Positions 1-6,943 are shown, counted from the first letter of the stretch. The stretch: 7,075 nucleotides of DNA from Oligoflexales bacterium (GCA_028282865.1 JANQHA010000059.1:1-7075), one strand, 5' to 3'. Translations and numbers: made by a program. The notes: generated from the letters alone by a model not told the origin.

Positions 1-298
1 ACTTTAAAAACAACTCCACAGGTATCGATGGCTGATAACCATCCAAGCATGTTAACAACACCTCTTCACTCTGACGCCACCTAGGGTGAAGACGGTCCAT
101 AACATCCCTAAACGCGTATCCATAAATAACCAAATCTTTCTTTTCGTGGGGTTCAAATATCTCAACCTTTTGAAGCTTAAACCCGCTTCGTTCCATATCG
201 TGAGATACGATTTTTCCGTTAACACCGCGGATATTTAGTGTCTCTGCAAACAGCGGGCAGCTGTAAAAAGTAACTAACAGCATCAATAATTTAACCAA
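1..298 (-). CDS. Secreted protein, possible molybdopterin-oxidoreductase-like domain (partial, 3' end missing)
   Basis: The frame is open for 99 codons from a TTG at 298 to the window edge, so the C-terminus is missing. Residues 1-18 form a typical signal peptide (MVKLLMLLVTFYSCPLFA, then ETLNIRG), so the product should be exported. The mature part has the segment LLTCLDGYQPSIPVELF at about 81-97. I associate this C-x-D-G-Y-x-P-S-I/V pattern with secreted molybdopterin-binding oxidoreductase-like domains, often found with c-type cytochromes; this is from memory and not proven here. The TTG start is chosen because a strong AAGGAG lies 6 nt upstream. The ATG at 302 overlapping that site reads only M-F-G before a stop. 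The gene begins 10 nt after the dinB stop, so the two are probably cotranscribed. No metal or cofactor residue can be assigned from this fragment. Confidence 0.72.
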   Translation of the reverse strand, partial: MVKLLMLLVTFYSCPLFAETLNIRGVNGKIVSHDMERSGFKLQKVEIFEPHEKKDLVIYGYAFRDVMDRLHPRWRQSEEVLLTCLDGYQPSIPVELFLK

Positions 299-304
299 AC
301 ATAG

Positions 305-310
305 CTCCTT
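305..310 (-). promoter_or_regulatory. Ribosome-binding site deciding the TTG start at 298
   Basis: AAGGAG on the minus strand ends 6 nt before TTG at 298 and only 2 nt before the ATG at 302. The ATG frame closes after three codons. The spacing therefore favours TTG as the true start. The site partly overlaps the dinB stop codon (311-309), an arrangement compatible with translational coupling. Confidence 0.7.
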
Positions 311-1418
311 AAGATTCGAAAAGACTTGGTTGATAGTAAGAGGTTAACCCTTCATCTGTATTATTTAAGTTTGATAATGAAACCCCGAGCAACCTTACTT
401 TCCTACTACCAATATCTGTCAACTGAATCAACTCCTGACAAACTCTTTGTATGTAATTGGAATCACTAGTAAAAGAAGTTAAAGTCTTACTTCGAGTGAC
501 CTGCTTAAAATTCGAATACTTAACCTTTAGGGTTATGGTTTTGCCCATAAGGTTCAATTTATGGAGCCGACTTTCTAAATCACGAATGATCTTAGAAAGC
601 TCACCTCTAAGTTCATCTACCGAAAGCTTATCTTCAAAAAAAGTCGATTCATGGCCAACCGATTTTCTTGTCCAACTAGTCGATACCGGTCTATTGTCAA
701 TACCTTGACTTCTTTTTATAAGCCACTGAGCAAAGCGTCGGTTTCGGTTCATCAACTCAACGCTAAACCGTTCGACATCAGCGCACCTCTTTATTCCAAC
801 CTTCTCAAGCTGAGCAGCCGTTACTTTACCGACACCCGGAATCTTCCGTACACTTAACCCTCGTATAAAATCCAAGACCTGGTGAGGCTTTATAACAGTC
901 AAGCCGTTTGGTTTATTGATATCAGAGGCAATTTTAGCCAACATTTTATTAGGAGCCACTCCAGCCGACGCGGTTAACTCGGTCACTCGATAGATCTCTG
1001 TTCGAATAGCCTCCGCGATCTCAGAAGCGCTACTCGATTTAGACTCGTCAGTGACATCTAAATAGGCTTCATCCAGGGAAGTCGGCTCTATCAACTTAGA
1101 GTATTTTCTTAAAATTTCTCTAATCTCAGAAGAGATAGATTTATACAGCGCGAAGTTAGATCTTACAAAAACCGCATCTGGACAAAGTCTATAGGCCCGC
1201 GAGCTAGGCATCGCCGAGTGGATTCCATACTTTCTAGCGATATAATTACAGGTGCTAACAACCCCCCTCCCTGTCGGCTTACCACCTACAATCACTGGCA
1301 GATCCTTTAACTCAGGGCGTTCTCTAATTTCGACCGCCGCATAAAAGGCATCCATATCGATATGGATGATTTTTCTTTGTAGTAAAGATGCATGGGGATT
1401 TAAGTTTAGTTTGGTCAT
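309..1418 (-). CDS. dinB: DNA polymerase IV (Y-family translesion polymerase)
   Basis: The 369-residue product is full length for bacterial DinB. It copies damaged DNA without proofreading and is recruited by the sliding clamp. Visible motifs are I-H-I-D-M-D-A-F-Y-A at 18-27, with metal-binding D21 and a Tyr steric gate at Y26 that excludes ribonucleotides; NYIARKYGIHSAMP at 58-71; and S-L-D-E-A-Y-L-D at 114-121, with catalytic D116 and E117. A helix-hairpin-helix segment I-P-G-V-G-K lies near 193, and a little-finger domain follows from about 240. The C-terminus QPSLF (363-367) is a canonical beta-clamp binding motif. The ATG at 1418 has GGGAG only 3 nt upstream, which is close, but no better start precedes the conserved N-terminus. 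Its own promoter with an overlapping inverted repeat lies at 1447-1490. A secreted-protein gene follows 10 nt after the stop. Confidence 0.97.
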   Translation of the reverse strand: MTKLNLNPHASLLQRKIIHIDMDAFYAAVEIRERPELKDLPVIVGGKPTGRGVVSTCNYIARKYGIHSAMPSSRAYRLCPDAVFVRSNFALYKSISSEIREILRKYSKLIEPTSLDEAYLDVTDESKSSSASEIAEAIRTEIYRVTELTASAGVAPNKMLAKIASDINKPNGLTVIKPHQVLDFIRGLSVRKIPGVGKVTAAQLEKVGIKRCADVERFSVELMNRNRRFAQWLIKRSQGIDNRPVSTSWTRKSVGHESTFFEDKLSVDELRGELSKIIRDLESRLHKLNLMGKTITLKVKYSNFKQVTRSKTLTSFTSDSNYIQRVCQELIQLTDIGSRKVRLLGVSLSNLNNTDEGLTSYYQPSLFES

Positions 1419-1446
1419 CAGCTCCCAGACCTGTATTTGAGGACCT

Positions 1447-1467
1447 TATAATTCGCTAGAAATTATA
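1447..1467. promoter_or_regulatory. Inverted repeat over the dinB -10 / start region, candidate operator
   Basis: A perfect 7-bp inverted repeat, TATAATT (1447-1453) and AATTATA (1461-1467), is separated by 7 bp. One arm contains the predicted -10 box of the dinB promoter, and the centre (1457) falls about where transcription should begin. A repressor bound here would block dinB. dinB is under LexA control in many bacteria, but this repeat does not match the E. coli CTG-N10-CAG box, so naming the regulator would be a guess. AT-rich repeats can also arise by chance. Confidence 0.4.
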
Positions 1468-1490
1468 GCCAGAAAACACACAACTATCCA
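1462..1490 (-). promoter_or_regulatory. Sigma70-type promoter of dinB
   Basis: On the minus strand TGGATA (1490-1485, 4 of 6 matches to TTGACA) is followed after exactly 17 bp by a perfect TATAAT (1467-1462). Transcription would start near 1455 and give a leader of about 40 nt before the dinB ATG. It lies just after the presumed terminator of the upstream gene pair, which makes dinB an independent transcription unit. Confidence 0.6.
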
Positions 1491-1499
1491 GGCTGATAC

Positions 1500-1531
1500 A
1501 AAAAAAGATCTGATGGGCAAAAACCCTTATC
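1500..1531 (-). terminator. Probable intrinsic terminator of the NTase/HEPN transcript
   Basis: On the minus strand GAT-AA-GGG, a loop TTTTTG and CCC-ATC form a 6-bp stem with a 2-nt bulge (1531-1512). After 5 nt comes a run of seven T (1506-1500). It sits about 80 nt beyond the HEPN stop codon and just before the dinB promoter, where a terminator is expected. The stem is weak, so efficiency may be modest. Confidence 0.4.
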
Positions 1532-1611
1532 TTATATTCCACCTTTAATTACTGGGGCAAATATGCATAGTATACATCACTTCATGCTCTGTTGCCGAAA
1601 ATCACAAAACC

Positions 1612-2016
1612 TTAGTCATCAACAGTCTTAAATAATGTCGAAAGATTATCGAACACCGCCATATAAGAGTCCCTAATGCCCTTAACCATTGCTTCAGCCT
1701 TTTTTTCATCGTACGTATGCACAGTTTGATTACGAGCCTCAATAATATTCAGCCAGATAGTTTCATCATCCAGATATCCAAGTGAATAAGCTTGTCTAAA
1801 TACATCCTTGGGACCAGTGGAGCTCTTTCCTTCAAAAAGCAGGAGTTCCTTTAAAGTCTTCCAGGATAATTCATAAACAAATTCAAAGTCTTTAATAATA
1901 CCGCTTAAGTCACGTTTCTCTTTTACAGGGGTACTTACCGAAGTTTTTAGAGCCGCTAACACACGATTAAAATTGAAAATAGAATTCTTCATTTTTTCAG
2001 GCTTTTGACTGCTCAT
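1612..2016 (-). CDS. HEPN-domain protein, HI0074 / nucleotidyltransferase substrate-binding family (putative HepT-like toxin)
   Basis: The 134-residue, mostly helical product matches the HI0074 family: an N-terminal helix with F-N-F-N-R-V-L-A-A-L, then F-E-F-V-Y-E-L-S-W-K-T-L-K near 44-56, D-V-F-R-Q-A-Y at 71-77, and I-I-E-A-R-N-Q-T-V-H-T-Y at 91-102. R95, H100 and Y102 form the RX4HXY motif. In characterised HepT toxins this is the RNase site, and its Tyr is AMPylated by the partner MntA. I infer the same role here; structure-based work on HI0074 instead described it as a substrate-binding partner. The ATG at 2016 is preferred because it lies 10 nt after AAGGA and overlaps the partner gene by 20 nt. 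A GTG at 2049 in the same frame would add 11 unconserved residues inside the partner gene. Translation is likely coupled to the NTase gene. Confidence 0.88.
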   Translation of the reverse strand: MSSQKPEKMKNSIFNFNRVLAALKTSVSTPVKEKRDLSGIIKDFEFVYELSWKTLKELLLFEGKSSTGPKDVFRQAYSLGYLDDETIWLNIIEARNQTVHTYDEKKAEAMVKGIRDSYMAVFDNLSTLFKTVDD

Positions 2017-2287
2017 AAATAGTGATTCCTTCAAAATCAATCGTGCCACGAAATCTCTGGTCTAGACCGCAATTTAAACATAATAAATCTAAATCACAAA
2101 GTGTAGGAATCTCGTCGTCAAGCTCAGTGGCAAACTTTGACCATAGCCTTATTTTTTCTTCTGGTAGATTAAACGCTAGTTCAAAGTCAGATCTACCCCT
2201 ATGGTCACGTCGAGCACGAGACCCAAATAGGATTACAGATAATACATCTAAATCTTTCTTTGCTTTATCAACAACAAATTTAAGCAC
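1997..2287 (-). CDS. Minimal nucleotidyltransferase (MNT), HI0073 / MntA-like antitoxin, 5' end uncertain
   Basis: The 96-residue frame is a pol-beta-type minimal nucleotidyltransferase: V-I-L-F-G-S-R-A-R-R-D at 18-28, then R-S-D-F-E-L-A-F at 32-39, and C-D-L-D-L-L at 64-69 giving the third carboxylate. The active site is GS-X10-D-x-E (D34, E36), whereas MntA antitoxins usually have GSX10DXD; the broad superfamily accepts either acid. In MNT-HEPN modules this enzyme neutralises the HEPN toxin by adding AMP to its RX4HXY Tyr, and the HEPN gene follows directly with a 20-nt overlap. The start is doubtful. The GTG at 2287 has a poor ribosome-binding site and cuts into the usual first helix. The frame stays open upstream to 2338, encoding F-S-L-A-E-N-E before the GTG, which looks like a native N-terminus. 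See the upstream ORF at 2299-2352 for a probable frameshift. Confidence 0.82.
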   Translation of the reverse strand: MLKFVVDKAKKDLDVLSVILFGSRARRDHRGRSDFELAFNLPEEKIRLWSKFATELDDEIPTLCDLDLLCLNCGLDQRFRGTIDFEGITIYEQSKA

Positions 2288-2298
2288 CTCATTCTCAG

Positions 2299-2352
2299 CT
2301 AAAGAAAACTTAGCAATGTCGTCATTGCCCCCACCTTTTTAGCTCTTGCCAT
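2299..2352 (-). other. Short ORF with strong start signals, probably the displaced 5' end of the NTase gene
   Basis: An ATG at 2352, 15 nt after the acs stop codon, has AGGGA 6 nt upstream and encodes MARAKKVGAMTTLLSFL before TAG at 2301-2299. It overlaps the open upstream part of the NTase frame. Adding one base in the run of five G at 2332-2328 would join this start to the NTase frame, giving M-A-R-A-K-K-V-G-G-N-D-D-I-A-K-F-S-L-A-E and a protein of about 118 residues. It may be a true frameshift mutation, a sequencing error, slippage, or a leader peptide; the first three all imply the same joined protein. Confidence 0.5.
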
Positions 2353-2367
2353 AATTTTTCCCTAAAT

Positions 2368-4314
2368 TTATTGCCTTAATGAGTCTAATACTCCGTGATC
2401 CTCAAGGGTAGTCGTATCTCCACTCGTCTCTCTACCTGCAGCAATATCTCTGAGCAACCGACGCATGATTTTACCAGACCTAGTTTTTGGGAGCGCATCG
2501 GTAAAGCGTATTTCATCAGGTTTCGCAATGGCACCAATATGACTAGCGACATGAGATGTTAATTGACTTTTCAACTCGTCAGAGCTTAGTTTCGAACCAG
2601 CACCTTCTAACGTTACAAAGCAAAAAATCCCTTCGCCCTTTAAATCATGAGGCATTCCGACAACAGCCGCTTCAGCTACCGCCGGATGACTTACTAAAGC
2701 ACTTTCAATTTCCATAGTGCTAAGGCGATGACCAGAGACATTAAGCACATCGTCAATGCGCCCTAAAATCCAATAATAGCCGTTTTCATCCTGCCTGGCA
2801 CCATCACCCGTGAAATACTTTCCAGGAACTTGACTCCAGTAGGTTTCTTTAAATCGGTCATCATCTCCATGTATCGTACGGAGCATACTGGGCCAAGGCT
2901 GCGAGAGCACTAGATAACCCCCATGACCATCTGGAACAGGCTGACCTTTTTTATCGACGATCTCAGGAACCACTCCAAAAAACGGTTTAGTCGCCGAGCC
3001 AGGCAAAGTAGGAGTGACTCCAGGCAGTGGAGCGATCATTATACTGCCAGTTTCGGTCTGCCACCAGGTATCAACAATCGGACAACGCTTCTGCCCAATA
3101 ACCTCGTGGTACCACATCCACGCTTCGGGGTTAATCGGCTCGCCAACTGTTCCCAATAACCTTAACGAACTTAAATCGTGTTTTTTGGGGAGTTCATCGC
3201 CCGCTTTGATAAATGCACGAATCGCAGTGGGAGCAGTGTAAAAAATACTGACGTCATACCTTTCGACAATACTCCAAAACCTGCCAAAATCCGGGTGATT
3301 TGGGGCGCCTTCATACATAACGCTAGTCGTACCATTTGCTAACGGACCGTACACTATATAACTATGACCAGTGATCCATCCGACATCGGCTGTGCACCAA
3401 TAAATATCATCTTCTTTTAAGTCAAAAATAAACCGGCTGCTCAAAGTCGCTCCTAGCAGGTAACCACCGGTCGTGTGCTTGATACCCTTAGGCTTTCCGG
3501 TACTCCCAGAAGTGTAGAGAATAAATAACGGATGCTCGCTATTTACAAACTCGGGAGGGCAATCGCTGCTAACATCCGAGGTAAGCTCATGAAGCCAATG
3601 ATCTCGAATAGGATCCATAGTAATATCTTGGCGAGTTCTTCGACAAACTAGGACGTGCTCGACAGTTGGTGAGTGCTCGATACTAGCATCGACTTGGTCT
3701 TTCAAAGGAATAACTTTACCACGGCGGTAGCCACCATCAGCAGTGATAACAATCTTCGCACTGGCATCATTATTACGGTCAGCGATAGCCTCGGCACTAA
3801 AGCCACCAAAAATAACACTATGAGTCACTCCCAAACGGGCGCAGGCTAAAACAGCAATCGTCAGCTCGGGGATCATAGGCATATAGATAGTCGCTACATC
3901 ACCTTTCTGCACCCCAAGTTTCTTAAGGCCATTAGCAAACCGGCAAACTTCTTCATAAAGCTCGCGGTAACTGATAATCCGACTGTCACCTGGCTCACCT
4001 TCCCAGATGATTGCTGGTTTGTTCCCCCGCGTCTCGAGGTGTCGATCGAGGCAATTATAGCTGGCGTTTAACTCACCATCGCTAAACCATTTTACAAAGG
4101 GATCATTCCATTCCATAACTTTGCTAAAAGGAGTATGCCAATCAAGTAGGTCTTTGGCCTGTTCTCCCCAAAAAACTTCCGGTTGGTCTTTTGCAAGGTT
4201 CCAAAGCTTATCGTACTGCGCCATCGACTTGATATGAGCGTTAGATTGAAACGCCTCGGGAGGGGGAAACATCCTATCTTCCTTCAAAACACTGCTAATG
4301 GTCGTTTCGGTCAT
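2368..4314 (-). CDS. acs: Acetyl-CoA synthetase (AMP-forming)
   Basis: The 648-residue protein is full length. It converts acetate, ATP and CoA to acetyl-CoA, AMP and pyrophosphate in the cytoplasm, feeding the TCA/glyoxylate pathways when acetate is scavenged. It has the ANL-superfamily P-loop [11 protein letters not shown] at 267-277, the acetate-pocket region D-T-W-W-Q-T-E-T-G near 415-423, the hinge [14 protein letters not shown] near 518-531, and the C-terminal [11 protein letters not shown] motif. The catalytic Lys there (about K615) is the residue acetylated by Pat-type enzymes and deacetylated by CobB in other bacteria. The ATG at 4314 is chosen because AAAGGAG lies 5 nt upstream. An in-frame start at 4359 would add 15 residues not typical of the family. 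It lies 71 nt after the DUF1232 gene, with no clear terminator or promoter, so readthrough is possible. No acetylase or deacetylase gene is adjacent. Confidence 0.98.
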   Translation of the reverse strand: MTETTISSVLKEDRMFPPPEAFQSNAHIKSMAQYDKLWNLAKDQPEVFWGEQAKDLLDWHTPFSKVMEWNDPFVKWFSDGELNASYNCLDRHLETRGNKPAIIWEGEPGDSRIISYRELYEEVCRFANGLKKLGVQKGDVATIYMPMIPELTIAVLACARLGVTHSVIFGGFSAEAIADRNNDASAKIVITADGGYRRGKVIPLKDQVDASIEHSPTVEHVLVCRRTRQDITMDPIRDHWLHELTSDVSSDCPPEFVNSEHPLFILYTSGSTGKPKGIKHTTGGYLLGATLSSRFIFDLKEDDIYWCTADVGWITGHSYIVYGPLANGTTSVMYEGAPNHPDFGRFWSIVERYDVSIFYTAPTAIRAFIKAGDELPKKHDLSSLRLLGTVGEPINPEAWMWYHEVIGQKRCPIVDTWWQTETGSIMIAPLPGVTPTLPGSATKPFFGVVPEIVDKKGQPVPDGHGGYLVLSQPWPSMLRTIHGDDDRFKETYWSQVPGKYFTGDGARQDENGYYWILGRIDDVLNVSGHRLSTMEIESALVSHPAVAEAAVVGMPHDLKGEGIFCFVTLEGAGSKLSSDELKSQLTSHVASHIGAIAKPDEIRFTDALPKTRSGKIMRRLLRDIAAGRETSGDTTTLEDHGVLDSLRQ

Positions 4315-4319
4315 AGCCA

Positions 4320-4326
4320 CTCCTTT
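4320..4326 (-). promoter_or_regulatory. Ribosome-binding site deciding the acs start
   Basis: AAAGGAG on the minus strand, 5 nt before ATG at 4314, is a near-perfect Shine-Dalgarno sequence. It lies inside the longer possible reading frame starting at 4359, which argues against that longer start. Confidence 0.75.
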
Positions 4327-4385
4327 ATAAGATACATATCCTAATGCTCTTAATCCCACTTATTGCAAGACTTGTAAAGGGCGGA

Positions 4386-4778
4386 TCAGCTGTGTTTTTC
4401 CCAGATCAGGAACTCCTCTAGGTCGGACTGTAACGACTTCATAACAAAGGCTAAAACGCTGGCATCATCCAAATATCCAGCGCCTGGGAGGTAGTCGTGG
4501 ATGGCATCAAAAGGGTTTATAAAGTAGATAACTGCGGCGACAGCTAACATCACAGTTTGTAAGGGAACTTTCTTGTACTCGCCCTTAGTCCAGGCTAAAA
4601 GCATACGAAAAAGTGACTCCAAGTCATCTTTCATCCTCATGATACGAGCACCTTGAGCATTCAGCTTATCTGAAGCAAGGGCCACTAAGTCAGCGGTTTT
4701 CTTTGAACTCGATATAATTTTCTGAGCTTTGGAGAAAGCCCTACGAAAGCTTTTAGGTTGTCGAACGTGTTCTCGCAT
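4386..4778 (-). CDS. DUF1232 (YkvA-family) protein
   Basis: A 130-residue protein. The C-terminal half (about 71-123) is a recognisable DUF1232 domain: V-P-L-Q-T-V-M-L-A-V-A-A-V-I-Y-F-I-N-P-F-D, then D-Y-L-P-G-A-G-Y-L-D-D-A-S-V. This hydrophobic stretch is usually taken as membrane-associated. The family normally has I-P-D in the loop where this protein has I-H-D (H94), a minor change. The first 60 residues are basic and helical with no recognised motif. The function of the family is not established. Neither possible start, ATG at 4778 or TTG at 4787, has a clear ribosome-binding site. It follows the cysteine-rich protein gene by about 27 nt, so translation may depend on ribosomes finishing that gene. 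acs follows in the same direction. Confidence 0.85.
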   Translation of the reverse strand: MREHVRQPKSFRRAFSKAQKIISSSKKTADLVALASDKLNAQGARIMRMKDDLESLFRMLLAWTKGEYKKVPLQTVMLAVAAVIYFINPFDAIHDYLPGAGYLDDASVLAFVMKSLQSDLEEFLIWEKHS

Positions 4779-4805
4779 ATATATCAATAATAAGTCAAAA
4801 CCTAA

Positions 4806-5354
4806 CTAAGGATCAACATTTGGATCTAGATCCGGCACAAAAGACCTGGTACAGAGGCAGCCGAAGTTTTTCTGAGGTTTACGGTTGATATAACAATCTG
4901 CTAACCGCTTCCTTGAATAGCCAATTTGGCCATTTTTGTTGGCACAAACCTGCCGCCAACTATTCTTTTTATCTCGATCTATATAAACAGCATATCCGTA
5001 ATGAGGAGCCATTTTGCCACAGGTTTGATCGCACCGTTCCTTGGCAGAATTACTAGCCCATGCGAAGTCACTACCTTTATCGCTACCATCTTGAGCACAT
5101 AAACAGAAAGTATTTGGCGATAGGCCCATTTGTTTGTTCGGCTTGCCAAGAATTTTCTTACCTCTTGATATACCTACAGGAACACTCTGCCGATCTTTAG
5201 CATGAGTCATCACAGCCTCTAAACCAGCCCTGCCACAGCTAAAGTGACAGCTCATATCGCCTTCAGAAGCAGGAATCCAGCGAGTCACAGCATCAGAGCG
5301 GGTTGTCTGCACCCCAGACCCAACCAAAGCAACAAAGATCAATATACCCTTCAC
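4806..5354 (-). CDS. Secreted cysteine-rich protein of unknown function
   Basis: I do not recognise a family. From the GTG at 5354 the product is 182 residues with an N-terminal signal peptide (MKGILIFVALVGSG..., cleavage likely near 20), so it is exported, probably to the periplasm or outside. The mature part holds ten cysteines (C36, C40, C84, C86, C108, C112, C137, C154, C166, C168), enough for five disulfides. They fall into two related blocks: C-x3-C-G (36-41), ending F-C-L-C (83-86); and C-x3-C-G (108-113), ending F-G-C-L-C (164-168), the second with two extra Cys. This suggests an internal duplication. No CxxCH haem site is present. GTG is preferred over ATG at 5360 because AAGGGA ends 6 nt before the GTG and touches the ATG. 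The DUF1232 gene follows closely. Confidence 0.8.
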   Translation of the reverse strand: MKGILIFVALVGSGVQTTRSDAVTRWIPASEGDMSCHFSCGRAGLEAVMTHAKDRQSVPVGISRGKKILGKPNKQMGLSPNTFCLCAQDGSDKGSDFAWASNSAKERCDQTCGKMAPHYGYAVYIDRDKKNSWRQVCANKNGQIGYSRKRLADCYINRKPQKNFGCLCTRSFVPDLDPNVDP

Positions 5355-5360
5355 TACCAT

Positions 5361-5366
5361 TCCCTT
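5361..5366 (-). promoter_or_regulatory. Ribosome-binding site favouring GTG at 5354
   Basis: AAGGGA on the minus strand abuts the ATG at 5360, with no spacer, but stands 6 nt from GTG at 5354. The GTG start also gives a cleaner signal peptide, beginning M-K-G-I-L. Confidence 0.55.
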
Positions 5367-5390
5367 AAAAACATAAAATAGTCGGGCATC

Positions 5391-5419
5391 TATATATCAA
5401 ATTATTAAAATACCTGCAA
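5391..5419 (-). promoter_or_regulatory. Candidate promoter for the cysteine-rich protein gene
   Basis: On the minus strand TTGCAG (5419-5414) and TATATA (5396-5391) are separated by exactly 17 bp, with TG one base before the -10 (extended -10). The -35 matches only 3 of 6 bases, and the region is AT-rich, so chance matches are likely. Confidence 0.35.
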
Positions 5420-5469
5420 ATATATTAATCATTGTATTGGGGTGTTATTTCGGAAATTTAGGAAAAGAA

Positions 5470-5480
5470 ACGGCCGCCGT
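5470..5480. repeat. Short GC-rich inverted repeat in the divergent intergenic region
   Basis: ACGGC and GCCGT flank a single C, forming an 11-bp dyad in otherwise AT-rich sequence between the divergent genes. It could be a protein-binding site for either promoter, but it is too short to be certain. The rest of 5367-5584 holds only the two weak promoter candidates and a 16-codon ORF at 5492-5542 that lacks a good ribosome-binding site. Confidence 0.25.
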
Positions 5481-5522
5481 CAGAGTCACTCATGGAAAAA
5501 CTCCGTCGCTCGCCTATAGATT

Positions 5523-5551
5523 TTGCGCTACTATCCAGCTAAAGTTATTAA
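5523..5551 (+). promoter_or_regulatory. Candidate promoter for the FAD oxidoreductase-folD pair
   Basis: TTGCGC (5523-5528) and TATTAA (5546-5551) are 17 bp apart, about 35 nt before the ATG at 5585. The matches are 3 of 6 and 4 of 6, so this is tentative. Confidence 0.3.
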
Positions 5552-5584
5552 GTACTTTTTCTTATCTTGGTTTGCGAGGATTTA

Positions 5585-6943
5585 ATGAGTGACGACATAC
5601 TAGACGTATTGGTAGCAGGAGCTGGGACCGCAGGAGTTTTAACTACCACTCGCTTAATCCATGAAAACTCTGAGCTTAAAATCGCCCTACTGGAAAAAGA
5701 AAAGATCGCCGGGGGCAGGGTCAGAGCAGTTTCAGACGAACATAATTTATGGAGCTTCGGCCTCAACCATATTTCTAAAAGCCTGTATCAGTATTGGGAC
5801 CAAACCTTAAAGCTAGATCCTGAGTCGTTAGACATTTCTGAGTCCAAGGCTTTGCCACTAAACCGTATTGGAGTGCTAGCAGCCGCAAAGGTGACCGAAC
5901 TACCTACTTCAGATTGGTTCAGCAAAAAAGGTGCGAGAGCCATAGGCGGAGGCGCGGCAGCTAGAGACTGGAAGTTAGTTGATAGCTTGAGCGAAGCCAT
6001 AACCAGTGGAAAACGCAAAGAGCAATCTTTTCAAGGCGCTTGGGACGGTACCCGTAAAAGCCCTGCAGGAATTGTCATCGAACATATGGCGGCAAGCTTT
6101 GGCATTCCTGACCTTTGGTCTTGTTCGACCCAAGCTTTACTGCACCGCGCACAGCATTTTTCTTCGAGTCTCATGACCGGAGACTGGACCGTTCCGATGG
6201 CAACTTTAATCGAGCGAATTTCTGCTAGTAAAAATACAAGTTATTACTGCGACTGTACAATCATCGGGGCAAGCTACAACACCGACGAAAACCACTGGAT
6301 TGTTAGCACCCGAGGGGGAGTCTTTAGAGCTAAGACGCTAGTCGTCGCTCAGTCTCCATGGGATGCTTTAAATTGGCTACCGAAATCGTATTGGCCAACT
6401 GATTTGCTTCAATCGACTATTAAGAGCAAACCCACCAGCGTCGTCGTATTATCCGAGCAACTGGAGCCCGAGTGTCTTGCGGAAATCGATTTGCCTCAAA
6501 TCACCTTGATACCCGCTGAAGGAGTCCAGATACACGCGCTTCCAGCCGGAGAGCTATGCTATCAGGCTACGATTGATTTCGAAATTTCACTGCAAGCACC
6601 TGATGTAGGTAAAGCGGTAAGGCGATTAAAAAGGGCACGTAAGAAACTCAAATCAACTTTCCCACAGATGGTAGCACACGGCGAGCATATAGCTCTCCAT
6701 CCAGTAGGTTGGGCTCAACCGACTGGGTTTGCCGACCAGCGCCATCGACCAAAAATGACTCCTAGCAATTTAAATAGCGAAAACCTTCTTTTCTGCGGCG
6801 ATGCATACGGCCCCCACTTAGACGGCGATCAAAATATCATCGAATCATCACTTAAGGTATCTGAGCTTCTAACTACTGGTACCAACTTTGAGCCCGACTT
6901 ACCTAATAATCAAGACCAAGAAGCAGGTGAGGATGAACGCTAA
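5585..6943 (+). CDS. FAD-dependent oxidoreductase, renalase / amine-oxidase-like
   Basis: The 452-residue protein opens with a Rossmann dinucleotide-binding fold: [10 protein letters not shown] at 8-17 (GxGxxG at G12, G14, G17), acidic E37 closing the second strand, and A-G-G-R at 42-45, the GGR motif of flavin amine-oxidase-like enzymes. The C-terminal [10 protein letters not shown] at 401-410 is the second FAD contact, followed by D-Q-N-I-I-E-S-S-L at 415-423, like the renalase ending. The middle (about 200-330) looks like the substrate domain, with T-L-V-V-A-Q-S-P at 251-258. There is no signal peptide, so it should be cytoplasmic; the substrate is unknown. The ATG at 5585 is preceded by GAGGA 4 nt upstream; an in-frame TTG at 5567 lacks such a site. 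The last 11 nt overlap folD, implying coupled translation. The final 20 residues are hydrophilic and acidic and probably outside the fold. Confidence 0.85.
   Translation: MSDDILDVLVAGAGTAGVLTTTRLIHENSELKIALLEKEKIAGGRVRAVSDEHNLWSFGLNHISKSLYQYWDQTLKLDPESLDISESKALPLNRIGVLAAAKVTELPTSDWFSKKGARAIGGGAAARDWKLVDSLSEAITSGKRKEQSFQGAWDGTRKSPAGIVIEHMAASFGIPDLWSCSTQALLHRAQHFSSSLMTGDWTVPMATLIERISASKNTSYYCDCTIIGASYNTDENHWIVSTRGGVFRAKTLVVAQSPWDALNWLPKSYWPTDLLQSTIKSKPTSVVVLSEQLEPECLAEIDLPQITLIPAEGVQIHALPAGELCYQATIDFEISLQAPDVGKAVRRLKRARKKLKSTFPQMVAHGEHIALHPVGWAQPTGFADQRHRPKMTPSNLNSENLLFCGDAYGPHLDGDQNIIESSLKVSELLTTGTNFEPDLPNNQDQEAGEDER

Noticed and set aside
457..857. Two open plus-strand frames of 68 and 83 codons (457-708 and 651-857)
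   Set aside because: They lie entirely antisense to the well-conserved dinB, have no ribosome-binding sites, and their translations look like frame shadows.
2034..2050. TGGCACG-like sigma54 promoter on the minus strand
   Set aside because: Only the first half matches; no GC doublet or TTGC follows at the right spacing, and it lies inside the NTase coding sequence.
1997..2287. NTase judged inactive because D-x-D is D-x-E
   Set aside because: The pol-beta nucleotidyltransferase superfamily accepts Asp or Glu at the second position, so loss of activity cannot be concluded.
2022..2342. Plus-strand open frame of 106 codons opposite the NTase gene
   Set aside because: The opposite strand has clear nucleotidyltransferase motifs; this frame is Ser-rich and low-complexity, as expected of an antisense shadow.
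2923..3241. Plus-strand open frames opposite acs
   Set aside because: acs is unambiguous here over its whole length, and the antisense translations have no recognisable features.
5492..5542. Sixteen-codon ORF (MEKLRRSPIDFALLSS) before the FAD oxidoreductase gene
   Set aside because: No convincing ribosome-binding site, and the length is within chance expectation; it overlaps the weak promoter candidate.
5548..6018. Minus-strand open frames opposite the FAD oxidoreductase (5548-5766, 5788-6018)
   Set aside because: They overlap the conserved GxGxxG region on the plus strand, have no start signals, and read as shadows.
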